A DNA stretch of 64,000 nt from DATDAH01 sp963845425. Its GTDB lineage: Bacteria > Actinomycetota > Acidimicrobiia > Acidimicrobiales > DATDAH01. A program made the position numbers and the translations under genes. The notes under the pieces are model-generated. The model was not told the origin of the DNA and made no database searches. It was given only the letters and a program-made list of their open reading frames with translations. Shown one piece after another: positions 1 to 8,612 of the stretch. Every line of letters begins with the position of its first letter. Within the stretch, counting starts at the first letter, position 1. The stretch covers positions 124,001-188,000 of the forward strand of contig CAWJSC010000010.1 of the NCBI GenBank assembly GCA_963845425.1. The letters run 5' to 3'.

Positions 1-1
1 G

Positions 2-268
2 GTCGCCGTCCTGCGGGCCGCCACCCACGCCGCCCTGGGCCCGGACGCGGGGGTGCCCACCCAGCAGAGCGTCGGCAACGAGGACTTCTCCTGGCTGCTC
101 GAGCGGGTTCCCGGCGCCTACGGACGGCTCGGGGTACGCCCGGTCGGCGCCCCCCGCTGGGCCGATCTCCACGCCGGCGCCTTCGATGTCGACGAGGCCG
201 CCATTCCCGCCGGGGTCCGGCTCCTGGTCCACACCGCCCTCGAGGCGCTGTCCGCCTACAGCGACTGA
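2..268 (+). CDS. M20-family amidohydrolase/peptidase, C-terminal part (cut by window start)
   Basis: Only the last 88 residues are in the window; the frame is open from base 2, so the gene begins upstream. The segment GNEDFSWLLERVPGAYGRLG followed by DLHAGAFDVDEAAIPAGV is the typical end of the catalytic domain of M20 metallopeptidases (the N-acyl-amino-acid or IAA-amino-acid amidohydrolase branch). There the usual form is GGEDF, a VPGA segment, then a His and FDIDE. In that family the zinc ligands lie mainly in the part not seen here. Substrate cannot be inferred from this fragment. It is followed by a strong hairpin and then queA. Confidence 0.75.
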   Translation, partial: VAVLRAATHAALGPDAGVPTQQSVGNEDFSWLLERVPGAYGRLGVRPVGAPRWADLHAGAFDVDEAAIPAGVRLLVHTALEALSAYSD

Positions 269-304
269 CCGGGTGCGCATCGACCGCCGCTCCCACCCCT
301 CTGC

Positions 305-340
305 CCCCGGATCCCGGGGCCCGGGACCGGGAATCCGGGG
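305..340 (+). terminator. GC-rich hairpin between the M20 peptidase gene and queA
   Basis: The left arm CCCCGGATCCCGG (305-317) pairs with the right arm CCGGGAATCCGGGG (327-340) with a single bulged base and a 9-base loop. There is no T run after it, so it is not a classic intrinsic terminator. It could stop transcription of the upstream gene or stabilise its mRNA end. The 100-base gap holds nothing else that I recognise. Confidence 0.4.
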
Positions 341-368
341 CCCGTTCGCCGCGACGCGGGTCTGAGGG

Positions 369-1367
369 GTGGAGACCGAGGCCTTTGCGTACGACCTGCC
401 GGAGGCGGCCATCGCCCAGACCCCGATCGAGCCCCGGGACGCCGCCCGCCTGCTGGTGGACCGGGGCCCGGACGAGGCGCCGGACGACCGGACCGTGGCC
501 GACCTGCCCGCTCTCGTGCGGCCGGGGGACCTCATCGTCGTGAACGACACCCGGGTCATCCCGGCCCGACTGCGCCTGACCAAGCCCACCGGCGGCGCGG
601 TCGAGGTGCTGCTGGCCGAGCGCACGGGGGACCGAGAGTGGACGGCGCTGGTGCGGCCCGGCCGCCGGGTACCGCCGGGGACCGTGCTCGAGCGCGACGG
701 CGCCGAGGTCCTCCAGGTCGGCGGGGCGGTGGGTGACGGGGAGCGGTCGGTGTGGTTGCTGGGTGACGAGGATCCGCTGGCGTTGGTGCACCGACTCGGG
801 TCGCTCCCCCTGCCGCCCTACATCACCACCGCCTTGGACGATCCCGAGCGTTACCAGACCGTGTTCGCCCGCCGCCCCGGCTCGGCGGCGGCGCCCACCG
901 CGGGGCTGCACCTCACGCCGAAGGTCCTCGACCGCTGCGTCGCCGCCGGGGGGCAGGTGGCCGAGGTCGATCTCGAGGTGGGTCTCGGCACCTTCGCCCC
1001 GATCCGGGCCGAGCGGGTGGAGGACCACACCGTCCACACCGAGCGCTACGTCATCCCCCAGGCGACCGTGCATGCCGTGGCCCGGGCCCAGCGGGTGATC
1101 GCCGTCGGCACGACCGTGGTCCGGGCCCTCGAGTCCTGGTCGGCGTCGGGCGCACCCGCGGGCACCACCGACCTGTTCATCCGTCGGGGTCACCAGTTCG
1201 CCGTCGTGGACGTCCTGCTCACCAACTTCCACGTGCCCCGCTCGAGCCTGCTCGTGCTGGTGGACGCCTTCGTCGGCGACCGCTGGCGGGACCTCTACGC
1301 GACCGCGCTGGCCCGGGGCTATCGCTTCCTGTCCTTCGGCGACGCGATGCTCCTGGAGCGGGAGTGA
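369..1367 (+). CDS. queA: S-adenosylmethionine:tRNA ribosyltransferase-isomerase QueA
   Basis: QueA transfers and isomerises the ribosyl part of SAM onto preQ1 at position 34 of GUN-anticodon tRNAs, giving epoxyqueuosine. The 332-residue product is a normal length and shows family segments: VVNDTRVIPARL near residue 58, APTAGLHLT near 175, VGLGTFAPIRAE near 205, GTTVVRALES near 258 and TNFHVPRSSLLVLVDAF near 286. The start is GTG with GAG ACC GAG following. The stop overlaps the GTG start of tgt by four bases (GTGA), so the two are probably translationally coupled. Queuosine genes are patchy among Actinomycetota, so their presence is a lineage hint. Confidence 0.95.
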   Translation: METEAFAYDLPEAAIAQTPIEPRDAARLLVDRGPDEAPDDRTVADLPALVRPGDLIVVNDTRVIPARLRLTKPTGGAVEVLLAERTGDREWTALVRPGRRVPPGTVLERDGAEVLQVGGAVGDGERSVWLLGDEDPLALVHRLGSLPLPPYITTALDDPERYQTVFARRPGSAAAPTAGLHLTPKVLDRCVAAGGQVAEVDLEVGLGTFAPIRAERVEDHTVHTERYVIPQATVHAVARAQRVIAVGTTVVRALESWSASGAPAGTTDLFIRRGHQFAVVDVLLTNFHVPRSSLLVLVDAFVGDRWRDLYATALARGYRFLSFGDAMLLERE

Positions 1368-2473
1368 AGGCCACGATCGCCGTCGAGGCGACCGACGGAG
1401 CCGCGCGGGCCGGGGTCATCACCACCGCCAGGGGGACCTTCCGCACCCCCTGCTTCATGCCGGTGGCCACCCGGGGGGCGGTGAGGCACCTCTCAGCGGT
1501 CGATCTGGAGCGCCTCGGCTTCGAGGTGGTGCTGGCGAACACCTACCACCTGTCTCTGCGTCCCGGTCACGAGGTGGTGGCCGACCTCGGCGGCCTCCAC
1601 GGCTTCATGGACTGGCCCGGTCACGTACTGACCGACTCGGGCGGTTACCAGATCTTCTCCCTCGAGCCGAAGGTCGACGACGACGGCGCCACCTTCCGGT
1701 CGACCTACGACGGCGACCTCGTGCGGTTCACCCCCGAGTCCGCGGTGGCCGTGCAGGAGGCCCTCGGGGCCGACATCCAGATGGTGCTCGACGTCTGTCC
1801 CCCGCTGCCGTCCGAGCCCCGGGTGATCCGGGCCGCCGTCGAGCGCACCGCGGCCTGGGCCGCCAGGGCGCGCGCGGCCCACACCCGGGTCCAGGACCAG
1901 TGCCTGTTCGGGATCGTCCAGGGCGGCGTGGACGTCGACCTGCGGGCCGAGAGCGCCGAGCGCACCGTGGCCCTCGACTTCGACGGGTACGGGATCGGTG
2001 GCCTGTCGGTGGGGGAGTCGCGGGTCGAGATGCTGCCCGCCTTGGCGGCGACCACGGCGGTACTCCCGGCGGACCAGCCCCGCTACCTGATGGGGGTCGG
2101 GGATCCGGTGGGGATCCTGGAGGGCATCGCCCGGGGGGTCGACATGTTCGACTGCGTCCTGCCCACCCGCCTGGGACGCCACGGCACGGTGCTGACCGGG
2201 ACCGGGCGCCTCAACCTGCGCAACCAGCGCTTCGGGACCGACGACGGTCCGCTCGACCCCGACTGTGCCTGCGAGGTCTGCGCCCGGCACTCCCGGGCCT
2301 ACCTCCGCCACCTCCTGAAGACCGACGAGCCCACCGGCCCCCGCCTCCTGACCCTCCACAACCTCGCCTGGCTGCTCGATCTCGTGCACCAGGCCGGCGA
2401 CGCCGTGCGCCGCGGCGACCTCTCAGGCCTACGAGACGACATCGCTCAGCACTGGGGACGTGCCGACGAGTAG
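1364..2473 (+). CDS. tgt: queuine/preQ1 tRNA-guanine transglycosylase
   Basis: Tgt swaps guanine 34 of the anticodon for preQ1, the step before QueA. Visible landmarks are DSGGYQIFSL (Asp91), GIVQGG near 183, GIGGLSVGE near 210, and FDCVLPTR with the expected nucleophile Asp263. The zinc site is CAC-EVC (Cys301, Cys303, Cys306) plus His332. The length of 369 residues is normal. The start is GTG at a 4-base overlap with queA. The Asp143 pocket reads LDVCPP instead of the commoner LDECPP-like form, a mild variant. A 259-base gap with an 83-base tandem repeat follows. Confidence 0.96.
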   Translation: MKATIAVEATDGAARAGVITTARGTFRTPCFMPVATRGAVRHLSAVDLERLGFEVVLANTYHLSLRPGHEVVADLGGLHGFMDWPGHVLTDSGGYQIFSLEPKVDDDGATFRSTYDGDLVRFTPESAVAVQEALGADIQMVLDVCPPLPSEPRVIRAAVERTAAWAARARAAHTRVQDQCLFGIVQGGVDVDLRAESAERTVALDFDGYGIGGLSVGESRVEMLPALAATTAVLPADQPRYLMGVGDPVGILEGIARGVDMFDCVLPTRLGRHGTVLTGTGRLNLRNQRFGTDDGPLDPDCACEVCARHSRAYLRHLLKTDEPTGPRLLTLHNLAWLLDLVHQAGDAVRRGDLSGLRDDIAQHWGRADE

Positions 2474-2486
2474 TGAGGCTGCGCAG

Positions 2487-2676
2487 GCGCCAGCCGGAGC
2501 AGCACCGTCGACGCTCCACGACGGCGACGCCGGACTTGCCGAGCGCAGCGAGGCCAGTCACGTGTGATAGCGCCAGCCGGAGCAGCACGATCGACGCTCC
2601 ACGACGGCGACGCTGGACTTGGTGAGCGAAGCGAAGCCAGTCAAGGGTCATGGCGAAGCCAGTCAAGTGTGATGGC
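2487..2676 (+). repeat. 83-base tandem repeat with a partial third copy, downstream of tgt
   Basis: Two nearly identical units begin with GCGCCAGCCGGAGCAGCAC at 2487 and 2570, an exact 83-base period. A shorter third piece with GCGAAGCCAGTCAAGTGTGA starts near 2653. The units contain the words GAGCGCAGCGAGGCCAGTCA and GAGCGAAGCGAAGCCAGTCA. No reading frame in it looks coding. It fills most of the tgt-yajC gap and could be a REP-like element or a local duplication. Confidence 0.8.
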
Positions 2677-2688
2677 ACCACCCGCCGG

Positions 2689-2694
2689 TAGAGT
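2689..2694 (+). promoter_or_regulatory. candidate -10 box for yajC-secD-secF
   Basis: TAGAGT lies 38 bases before the yajC ATG, just after the tandem repeat. It fits the TANNNT pattern seen before other genes here. I see no clear -35. A promoter makes sense because the repeat separates this unit from tgt. Confidence 0.4.
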
Positions 2695-2732
2695 CGCACG
2701 CCGACTTCCCCGGATCTCTCGGAGCGCCTCGT

Positions 2733-3011
2733 ATGGGTCAACTCATCCTCCTTCCTGTCTTCTTCGCGGTCTTCTACTTCCTGCTCATCCGCCCGCAGCA
2801 GAAGCGGGTCAAGGAGCACACCGAGCTGATCCGGTCGATCGAGCCGGGGGACGACGTGCTGACCAACGGCGGGCTGTACGGCACCATCACCACGATCGAC
2901 GGCCAGATCGCCGAGATGGAGATCGCCGACGGCGTCGTCGTGCGCATCCAACGGGCGGCGGTGGCCGAGCTCATCGAGTGGGACACCGGCGCCGACGTCG
3001 AGGACCAGTAG
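2733..3011 (+). CDS. yajC: Sec translocase accessory protein YajC
   Basis: YajC is a small single-span membrane protein that associates with SecDF at the SecYEG channel. The 92-residue product starts with a hydrophobic helix (about residues 3-18), then the family signature FLLIRPQQKRVKEH, then a short cytoplasmic domain with GDDVLTNGGLYGTI. It begins with ATG and lies 6 bases before secD, so the three Sec genes form one unit. Size and order match the usual yajC-secD-secF arrangement. Confidence 0.95.
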   Translation: MGQLILLPVFFAVFYFLLIRPQQKRVKEHTELIRSIEPGDDVLTNGGLYGTITTIDGQIAEMEIADGVVVRIQRAAVAELIEWDTGADVEDQ

Positions 3012-3017
3012 CCACTC

Positions 3018-4703
3018 GTGCGCCGCAAGGGGGTCATCCCCCTCGTCCTGTTCGTCGCGTTCACGGTGGCGTCATTGCTCTACACGGTGGCCGCGGACAA
3101 CTCGCCCGTGCTCGGCCTGGACCTCCAGGGCGGGGTCTCGGTCGTCCTCCAGCCGAGCGGGGACATCGAGAACCAGGACACCGTCGACCAGGCCGTGGAG
3201 ATCATCCGCAACCGGATCGACGCCCTCGGTGTGGCCGAGCCGGACATCACCCGGCAGGGGGACACGATCCTGGTCCAGCTCCCCGGTGTCCGTGACCAGG
3301 ACCGGGCGCTGGAGCTGGTCGGGCAGACCGCCGAGCTGCGGTTCCGGCCCGTGCTGGCGACCCTGCCTCCGGTGGGCGAGGAGATCCCGACCACGACGGC
3401 CGGCGACACCACCACGACCACGGCACCGGGCGGGACCACGAACGCCCCGCCGACCACCGCACCGTCGACCACCACCACGACGACGGCCGGCGCGGGCGAG
3501 CAGGGCCTCGGTGGCCTGACGCCCGGCGAGAACGCGGCCGGCCTCCAGACCACCACCACGGTCGGCGGAGGCCCGCCGACCACGACGGCGACCACCGTGC
3601 CGGCCGGCGCTGCGGTCGGCCCCTGCGCCGGCGTGGAGGACACCACCCGGCTCGGCGAGGACGGTCTCCCGGTCCGCCTGAACGCCGAGGGCCTCACCCC
3701 CCGGCCCCGGGACGAGACCTGCAACACCGTGGTGCTGGCCGAGCGCGACGAGGACGGGGTCATCGTCAGCCGCTACCTGCTCGGGCCCACCGAGCTCACC
3801 GGCGACGCCCTCTCGGGGGCCTCGGCCGGCCTCGACCAGTCCGGCATCGCCTGGCAGGTCAACCCGGTGTTCGAAGCCGGAGCCGACGGCATCGACCGCT
3901 TCAACCAGGTGGCGGCCAAGTGCGTCGCCGCCGACCCGACCTGCCCCACCTCCCAGCTGGCGATCGTCCTCGACAGCGAGGTCATCTCGGCGCCCACGAT
4001 CCAGCAGCCCGAGTTCGAGCGGGATCAGATCGTCATCAGCGGGGACTTCGAGGAGTCCTCGGCCAAGAACCTGGCCCTCGTGCTCGAGTACGGCGCCCTG
4101 CCCGTCGAGCTGGAGCCCCAGCAGACCCAGACGGTGTCGGCCACCCTGGGGGAGGACTCCCTGAAGGCCGGCCTCTTCGCCGGTCTCATCGGCCTCGGTC
4201 TGACCGTGATCTTCATGGTCGGCTACTACCGCCTGCTGGGGGTGGTGGCCATCGCCAGCCTCGTGCTGGAGTTCGCCCTGGTCTGGGCGCTCATCTCCTA
4301 TCTCGGCGAGTCGCGGGGCCTGGCCCTGACCCTGGCCGGGGTGACGGGCCTCATCGTGTCCATCGGCATCTCCGTGGACTCCAATGTCGTCTTCTACGAG
4401 CACCTCAAGGAGGACGTGCGCAACGGGCGCACCTTCCGCAGCACGGTCGACCGCTCGTTCGACTCGTCGTTCGCCACGATCATCAAGGCCGACGTCGCCT
4501 CGCTGATCGGCGCCGTGCTGCTGTACTGGCTCTCGGTGGGCCCGGTCCGCGGCTTCGCCCTGCTGCTGGGGATCTCGACGGTGGTCGACATCATCGCCTC
4601 GTGGTTCTTCATCCGCCCGGCCGTGCTGATCCTGGCTCGCAGCCCGAGGCTGCGTGACCGCAACGCGGTCTTCGGCATGCCCCACATGGAGGAGGCGCCG
4701 TGA
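3018..4703 (+). CDS. secD: protein translocase subunit SecD
   Basis: SecD, with SecF, uses the proton motive force to help pull exported proteins across the membrane. The 561-residue product has an N-terminal span (about 6-24), GLDLQGGVSVVL near 33, a large extracytoplasmic region, and a C-terminal block of about five spans with SIGISVDSNVVFYEHLKE near 446. Unusual is a low-complexity stretch at residues 124-197, rich in Thr with Pro and Gly (about 28 Thr), placed within the first periplasmic domain. The start is GTG. The stop overlaps the secF start (GTGA). Confidence 0.95.
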   Translation: MRRKGVIPLVLFVAFTVASLLYTVAADNSPVLGLDLQGGVSVVLQPSGDIENQDTVDQAVEIIRNRIDALGVAEPDITRQGDTILVQLPGVRDQDRALELVGQTAELRFRPVLATLPPVGEEIPTTTAGDTTTTTAPGGTTNAPPTTAPSTTTTTTAGAGEQGLGGLTPGENAAGLQTTTTVGGGPPTTTATTVPAGAAVGPCAGVEDTTRLGEDGLPVRLNAEGLTPRPRDETCNTVVLAERDEDGVIVSRYLLGPTELTGDALSGASAGLDQSGIAWQVNPVFEAGADGIDRFNQVAAKCVAADPTCPTSQLAIVLDSEVISAPTIQQPEFERDQIVISGDFEESSAKNLALVLEYGALPVELEPQQTQTVSATLGEDSLKAGLFAGLIGLGLTVIFMVGYYRLLGVVAIASLVLEFALVWALISYLGESRGLALTLAGVTGLIVSIGISVDSNVVFYEHLKEDVRNGRTFRSTVDRSFDSSFATIIKADVASLIGAVLLYWLSVGPVRGFALLLGISTVVDIIASWFFIRPAVLILARSPRLRDRNAVFGMPHMEEAP

Positions 4704-5830
4704 GCGACATCGACGAGACGGTCGAGCCCGCGGTCGACCACCAAGGGGCCATCCGGCGGAACCTGCGGGCGGTGTACCAGAGCACCAACGACTTCAACTT
4801 CGTCAAGACGTTCAGGTGGGGACTGGTCATCGCCCTGATCGTCTCGATCATCTCGGTGGTCAGCCTGTTCGCCAACGGGCTCAACCTGGGCATCGACTTC
4901 GAGGGCGGCAGCGTCTGGGAGGTGCCCAGCGACGGCGCCTCGGTCGATGACGCCCGGGCCGTCATGGTCGAACTCGACGCGGGCAGCGCCAAGATCCAGC
5001 TGGTCACGAACGCCGACGGGACCGAGGTCCTGCGCATCCAGGCCGACATCACGACCGACAGCGAGAGCCGGGCCGTCACCCAGGCCCTGGCCGACTTCGG
5101 GGGCGTCACCACCGAGGACGTCAGCGTCACCACGGTCGGTCCCTCCTGGGGTGAGGAGATCACCAAGCAGGCCCAGCGGGCCCTCGTCTACTTCTTCATC
5201 GCCATCACGCTGTACATCAGCATCCGGCTGGAGTGGAAGATGGCCGTCGGTGCCCTCGTGTCGATGGCCCACGACCTCCTGCTGAGCGTCGGCGTGTACT
5301 CGGTGTTCCAGATCGAGGTGACCCCGGCGACGGTGATCTCCTTCCTGACCATCCTCGGGTACTCGCTCTACGACACGATCGTGGTGTTCGACCGCGCCCT
5401 GGAGAACAGCGCGCGGCAGGTGAGCAGGGTGCCCTACCGGGTGATCATGAACCGGACGCTCAACCAGACGCTGATGCGCTCGGTCAACACGACCGTCGCC
5501 ACGATCCTGCCGATCATCTCGATGTTGGTCGTCGGCGCCATCCTCCTGGGCGCGGAGACCCTGGAGGAGTTCGCGCTGGCGCTGCTGATCGGCCTGACCT
5601 CGGGCGCCTACTCGTCGCTGTTCGTGGCCGCGCCGATCGTGAGCTGGCTGAAGGAACGCGAGCCCAGGTGGGCCTACACGGGCGAGGCCGGGCTGCCGGC
5701 CGACGCCCGCAGCACGCCGATCCTGCCGCGGGCGGCCCGCCGGGCGCCCACCGGCGGCACCGTGGCACCGACCGCGGCGCCCGCCGGGGCCATCCCGCCC
5801 CGCCCCCGGAAGTCCAAGAAGCGGAAATAG
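4700..5830 (+). CDS. secF: protein translocase subunit SecF
   Basis: SecF is the membrane partner of SecD. The 376-residue product has a first span near residues 33-55, the family segment NLGIDFEGGSVWEV near 64, and a C-terminal set of five spans. One of these carries LGYSLYDTIVVFDRALEN (near 218), the region with the conserved Asp and Arg thought to carry protons. The C-terminus is a long Ala/Pro-rich tail ending KSKKRK, very basic and probably cytoplasmic. The start is GTG at a 4-base overlap with secD. Confidence 0.95.
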   Translation: MSDIDETVEPAVDHQGAIRRNLRAVYQSTNDFNFVKTFRWGLVIALIVSIISVVSLFANGLNLGIDFEGGSVWEVPSDGASVDDARAVMVELDAGSAKIQLVTNADGTEVLRIQADITTDSESRAVTQALADFGGVTTEDVSVTTVGPSWGEEITKQAQRALVYFFIAITLYISIRLEWKMAVGALVSMAHDLLLSVGVYSVFQIEVTPATVISFLTILGYSLYDTIVVFDRALENSARQVSRVPYRVIMNRTLNQTLMRSVNTTVATILPIISMLVVGAILLGAETLEEFALALLIGLTSGAYSSLFVAAPIVSWLKEREPRWAYTGEAGLPADARSTPILPRAARRAPTGGTVAPTAAPAGAIPPRPRKSKKRK

Positions 5831-5858
5831 CTCCCCGAGAACGTCGGGTCGACCCAGG

Positions 5859-5864
5859 TAGATT
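5859..5864 (+). promoter_or_regulatory. leaderless -10 box for apt
   Basis: TAGATT is followed by six bases and then the apt ATG at 5871. With transcription starting 6-8 bases after a -10 box, the mRNA would begin at or next to the start codon. No Shine-Dalgarno sequence is present, which fits a leaderless message. Confidence 0.55.
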
Positions 5865-5870
5865 CGACGG

Positions 5871-6395
5871 ATGACCGACACGGCGTGGCTCACCGAGCTC
5901 GTGCGTGACATCCCCGACTTCCCCGAGCCGGGGATCATGTTCCGCGACATCACCCCGTTGCTGGGCGACGTCGACGCCTTCCGCTTCGTGATCGACGCCC
6001 TCGCCGATGAGTTCGCGGGCGAGACCATCGACCGGGTGGTCGGCATCGAGGCCCGGGGCTTCCTGCTCGCCGCGCCGATCGCCTACCGGCTCGGCGCGGC
6101 CCTCGTCCCCGTGCGCAAGACCGGCAGGTTGCCCCACGAAACCCACCGCGAGAGCTTCCAGCTGGAGTACGGCGACGACGCCCTCGAGCTGCACACCGAC
6201 GCCCTCGGCCACGGGGAGGCCTGCCTGGTGATCGACGACGTGCTGGCCACCGGCGGGACGGCCTCGGCCACCGGCCGCCTGGTCGAGCGCCTCGGGGGCC
6301 GGTTGGCCGGCTACGGCTTCCTCATCGAGCTCGACGCCCTCGAGGGGCGGAGCCGGCTCGGCAATGACCACGTCCGCGCCCTGGTCCACTACTGA
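5871..6395 (+). CDS. apt: adenine phosphoribosyltransferase
   Basis: Apt makes AMP from adenine and PRPP in purine salvage. The 174-residue product shows FPEPGIMFRDITPLL near 17, GIEARGFLLAAPIAYRLG near 58, VRKTGRLPHET near 81 and the PRPP-binding loop CLVIDDVLATGGTA near 118-131. Length is normal. It sits between secF and the (p)ppGpp synthetase gene, an order common in bacteria. It has its own likely leaderless promoter. Confidence 0.95.
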   Translation: MTDTAWLTELVRDIPDFPEPGIMFRDITPLLGDVDAFRFVIDALADEFAGETIDRVVGIEARGFLLAAPIAYRLGAALVPVRKTGRLPHETHRESFQLEYGDDALELHTDALGHGEACLVIDDVLATGGTASATGRLVERLGGRLAGYGFLIELDALEGRSRLGNDHVRALVHY

Positions 6396-6396
6396 C

Positions 6397-8607
6397 ATGC
6401 CCTCCACCGTCGACCGCGTCCTGCCCTGGCGGCGGGCCGAGCTGACCCCCGACGAGGAGGTGGCGTCGGTCGTCGAGGCTTTCCGGGAGCACCACCCCCG
6501 GGCCAGCGGTGACCTCGTGGTCCGGGCCTACCGACGAGCGGCCGAGGCGCACGAGGGCCAGCAGCGCAAGTCGGGCGACCCCTACATCTCCCACCCCGTC
6601 GCCGTGGCCAAGGTCACCGCGGACCTGGGCCTGGACGACACCACGATCGCCGCCGCGCTGCTGCACGACGCCGTCGAGGACACCCGGGTCGCGCTCGCCG
6701 AGTTGGAGGAGGAGTTCGGCGCGGAGGTGGCCGCCATCGTCGACGGGGTCACCAAGCTGGAGCGCCTGGAGTTCGAGTCCCGCGAGGCCCAGCAGGCGGC
6801 CACCATGCGCAAGATGCTCGTGGCCATGGCCGACGACCTGCGGGTCCTCATGGTCAAGTTGGCCGACCGCCTGCACAACATGCGCACCCTGGCCGCCATG
6901 CCGACCGAGAAGCAGCTGCGCATCGCCCAGGAGACCCTCGACATCTACGCGCCGCTGGCCCACCGCCTCGGCGTCCAGGAGGTCAAGCAGCAACTGGAGG
7001 ACCTCGCTTTCGCCGCCCTGCACCCGAAGCGCTTCGCCGAGGTCGACCACCTGGTCGACGCCCGGGCCCCCGAGCGGGACCTCTACCTCACGCAGGTGGA
7101 GGGCGAGGTCACCGAGCGCCTGGCGGAGGTGCGGGTCAAGGCCGACGTCACCGGCCGCCCCAAGCACCTCTGGAGCATCTACGAGAAGATGGTCCGCGGC
7201 CGCCCCTTCGATGACATCCTCGACCTCGTCGGCATCCGGGTGATCGTGGCCTCCGTGAAGGACTGCTACGCCGCCCTGGGCTGCATCCACGGCATGTGGC
7301 AGCCGGTGCCGGGCCGGTTCAAGGACTACATCGCCCTGCCCAAGTTCAACCTCTACCAGTCGCTGCACACCACGGTCATGGGCCCGGGCGGCAAGGCGGT
7401 CGAGTTCCAGATCCGCACCCAGGAGATGCACCAGCGGGCCGAGCTGGGCGTGGCCGCCCACTGGGCCTACAAGGAGAAGTCGCCCGCCGACGACATCGTC
7501 TGGCTGAACAAGATCCTGGACTGGCAGTCCGAGACCACGGACCCGACCCAGTTCATGGCCAACCTCAAGGGTGACCTCGAGGACGACGAGGTCTACGTCT
7601 TCACCCCGAAGGGCGACGTGATCATCCTCCCCGACGGTGCCACACCGCTGGACTTCGCCTACGCCATCCACACCGAGGTGGGCCACGCCTGCATCGGGGC
7701 CCGCATCGACGGACGCCTGGTCCCGCTGGACTCGGCGTTGAAGTCGGGGGCGACGGTCGAGGTCATCGCCTCCAAGGTGGAGAACCCCGGCCCGTCGCGG
7801 GACTGGCTGAACATCGTGGTCACACCCCGGGCCCAGAACCGGATCCGCCAGTGGTTCTCCCGCGAACGCCGGGGCGACGCCATCGAGACCGGGCGTGACG
7901 AGGTCATCAAGGCCATGCGCCACGATGGTCTGCCCATGGGCTCCGACGTGCTCGAGGGCGTGGCCGAGGACCTCAACTACACCGATCTCGACGCCCTGTT
8001 CGCCGCCGTGGGGGAGCGTCACGTCTCGGCCCAGTCGGTCGCCACCCGCATCGCCCGCATGCTCTCGGGCGACGACCCCGAGCGCGAGCAGCAGCTCTCG
8101 ACGGGGCTGACCACGCCCCGGCGTCCCCGGCGCTCGGCCAGCCAGCCCGCCCGGGTCCACGTGGAGGGCCAGGAGCAGATGCTGGTCCGCCTGTCTCGCT
8201 GCTGCACCCCGGTGCCGGGCGACGAGATCATGGGCTTCATCACCCGGGGCCGAGGGGTGACCGTGCACCGCACCGACTGCACCAACGCCGTCGCCCTCGT
8301 CCGGGAACAGACCGAGCGGGTCATCGACGTCGAGTGGGACGCCGACAGCCGGGGCACCTTCGTGGCCTCGCTGGTGGTCGAGGCCCTCGACCGGGAATGG
8401 CTGCTGCGGGATGTCTCCGCGGCCCTGTCCGACCACCGCCTGAACATCCTCCACTCCGAGACCCGCACCGGAGGCGACCGGATGTGCCGCATGCAGTTCG
8501 ACGTCGAGCTCGGCGACCCCACTCAGCTCGACTCCCTGGTCAGCACCCTCAAGGGCATCGACTGCGTGTTCGACGCCTACCGGGTCCTTCCCGGCGCCAC
8601 CAAGTAG
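6397..8607 (+). CDS. relA: bifunctional (p)ppGpp synthetase/hydrolase of the RelA/SpoT family
   Basis: This long RSH enzyme makes and degrades the stringent-response alarmone. From the ATG at 6397 (736 residues) the hydrolase domain is intact: GDPYISHPVAV with His66 and the LLHDAVEDT motif with His90-Asp91, then ADRLHNMRT. The synthetase domain follows, with GIRVIV, FKDYIALPK and YQSLHTT. A TGS domain (YAIHTEVGHACIGARIDG), a Cys-rich CCTPVPGDEIMGFIT segment and a C-terminal ACT domain complete it. An in-frame ATG at 6364 would overlap apt by 32 bases; 6397, one base after the apt stop, is more likely. Both activities are predicted. Confidence 0.94.
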   Translation: MPSTVDRVLPWRRAELTPDEEVASVVEAFREHHPRASGDLVVRAYRRAAEAHEGQQRKSGDPYISHPVAVAKVTADLGLDDTTIAAALLHDAVEDTRVALAELEEEFGAEVAAIVDGVTKLERLEFESREAQQAATMRKMLVAMADDLRVLMVKLADRLHNMRTLAAMPTEKQLRIAQETLDIYAPLAHRLGVQEVKQQLEDLAFAALHPKRFAEVDHLVDARAPERDLYLTQVEGEVTERLAEVRVKADVTGRPKHLWSIYEKMVRGRPFDDILDLVGIRVIVASVKDCYAALGCIHGMWQPVPGRFKDYIALPKFNLYQSLHTTVMGPGGKAVEFQIRTQEMHQRAELGVAAHWAYKEKSPADDIVWLNKILDWQSETTDPTQFMANLKGDLEDDEVYVFTPKGDVIILPDGATPLDFAYAIHTEVGHACIGARIDGRLVPLDSALKSGATVEVIASKVENPGPSRDWLNIVVTPRAQNRIRQWFSRERRGDAIETGRDEVIKAMRHDGLPMGSDVLEGVAEDLNYTDLDALFAAVGERHVSAQSVATRIARMLSGDDPEREQQLSTGLTTPRRPRRSASQPARVHVEGQEQMLVRLSRCCTPVPGDEIMGFITRGRGVTVHRTDCTNAVALVREQTERVIDVEWDADSRGTFVASLVVEALDREWLLRDVSAALSDHRLNILHSETRTGGDRMCRMQFDVELGDPTQLDSLVSTLKGIDCVFDAYRVLPGATK

Positions 8608-8612
8608 GGAAC

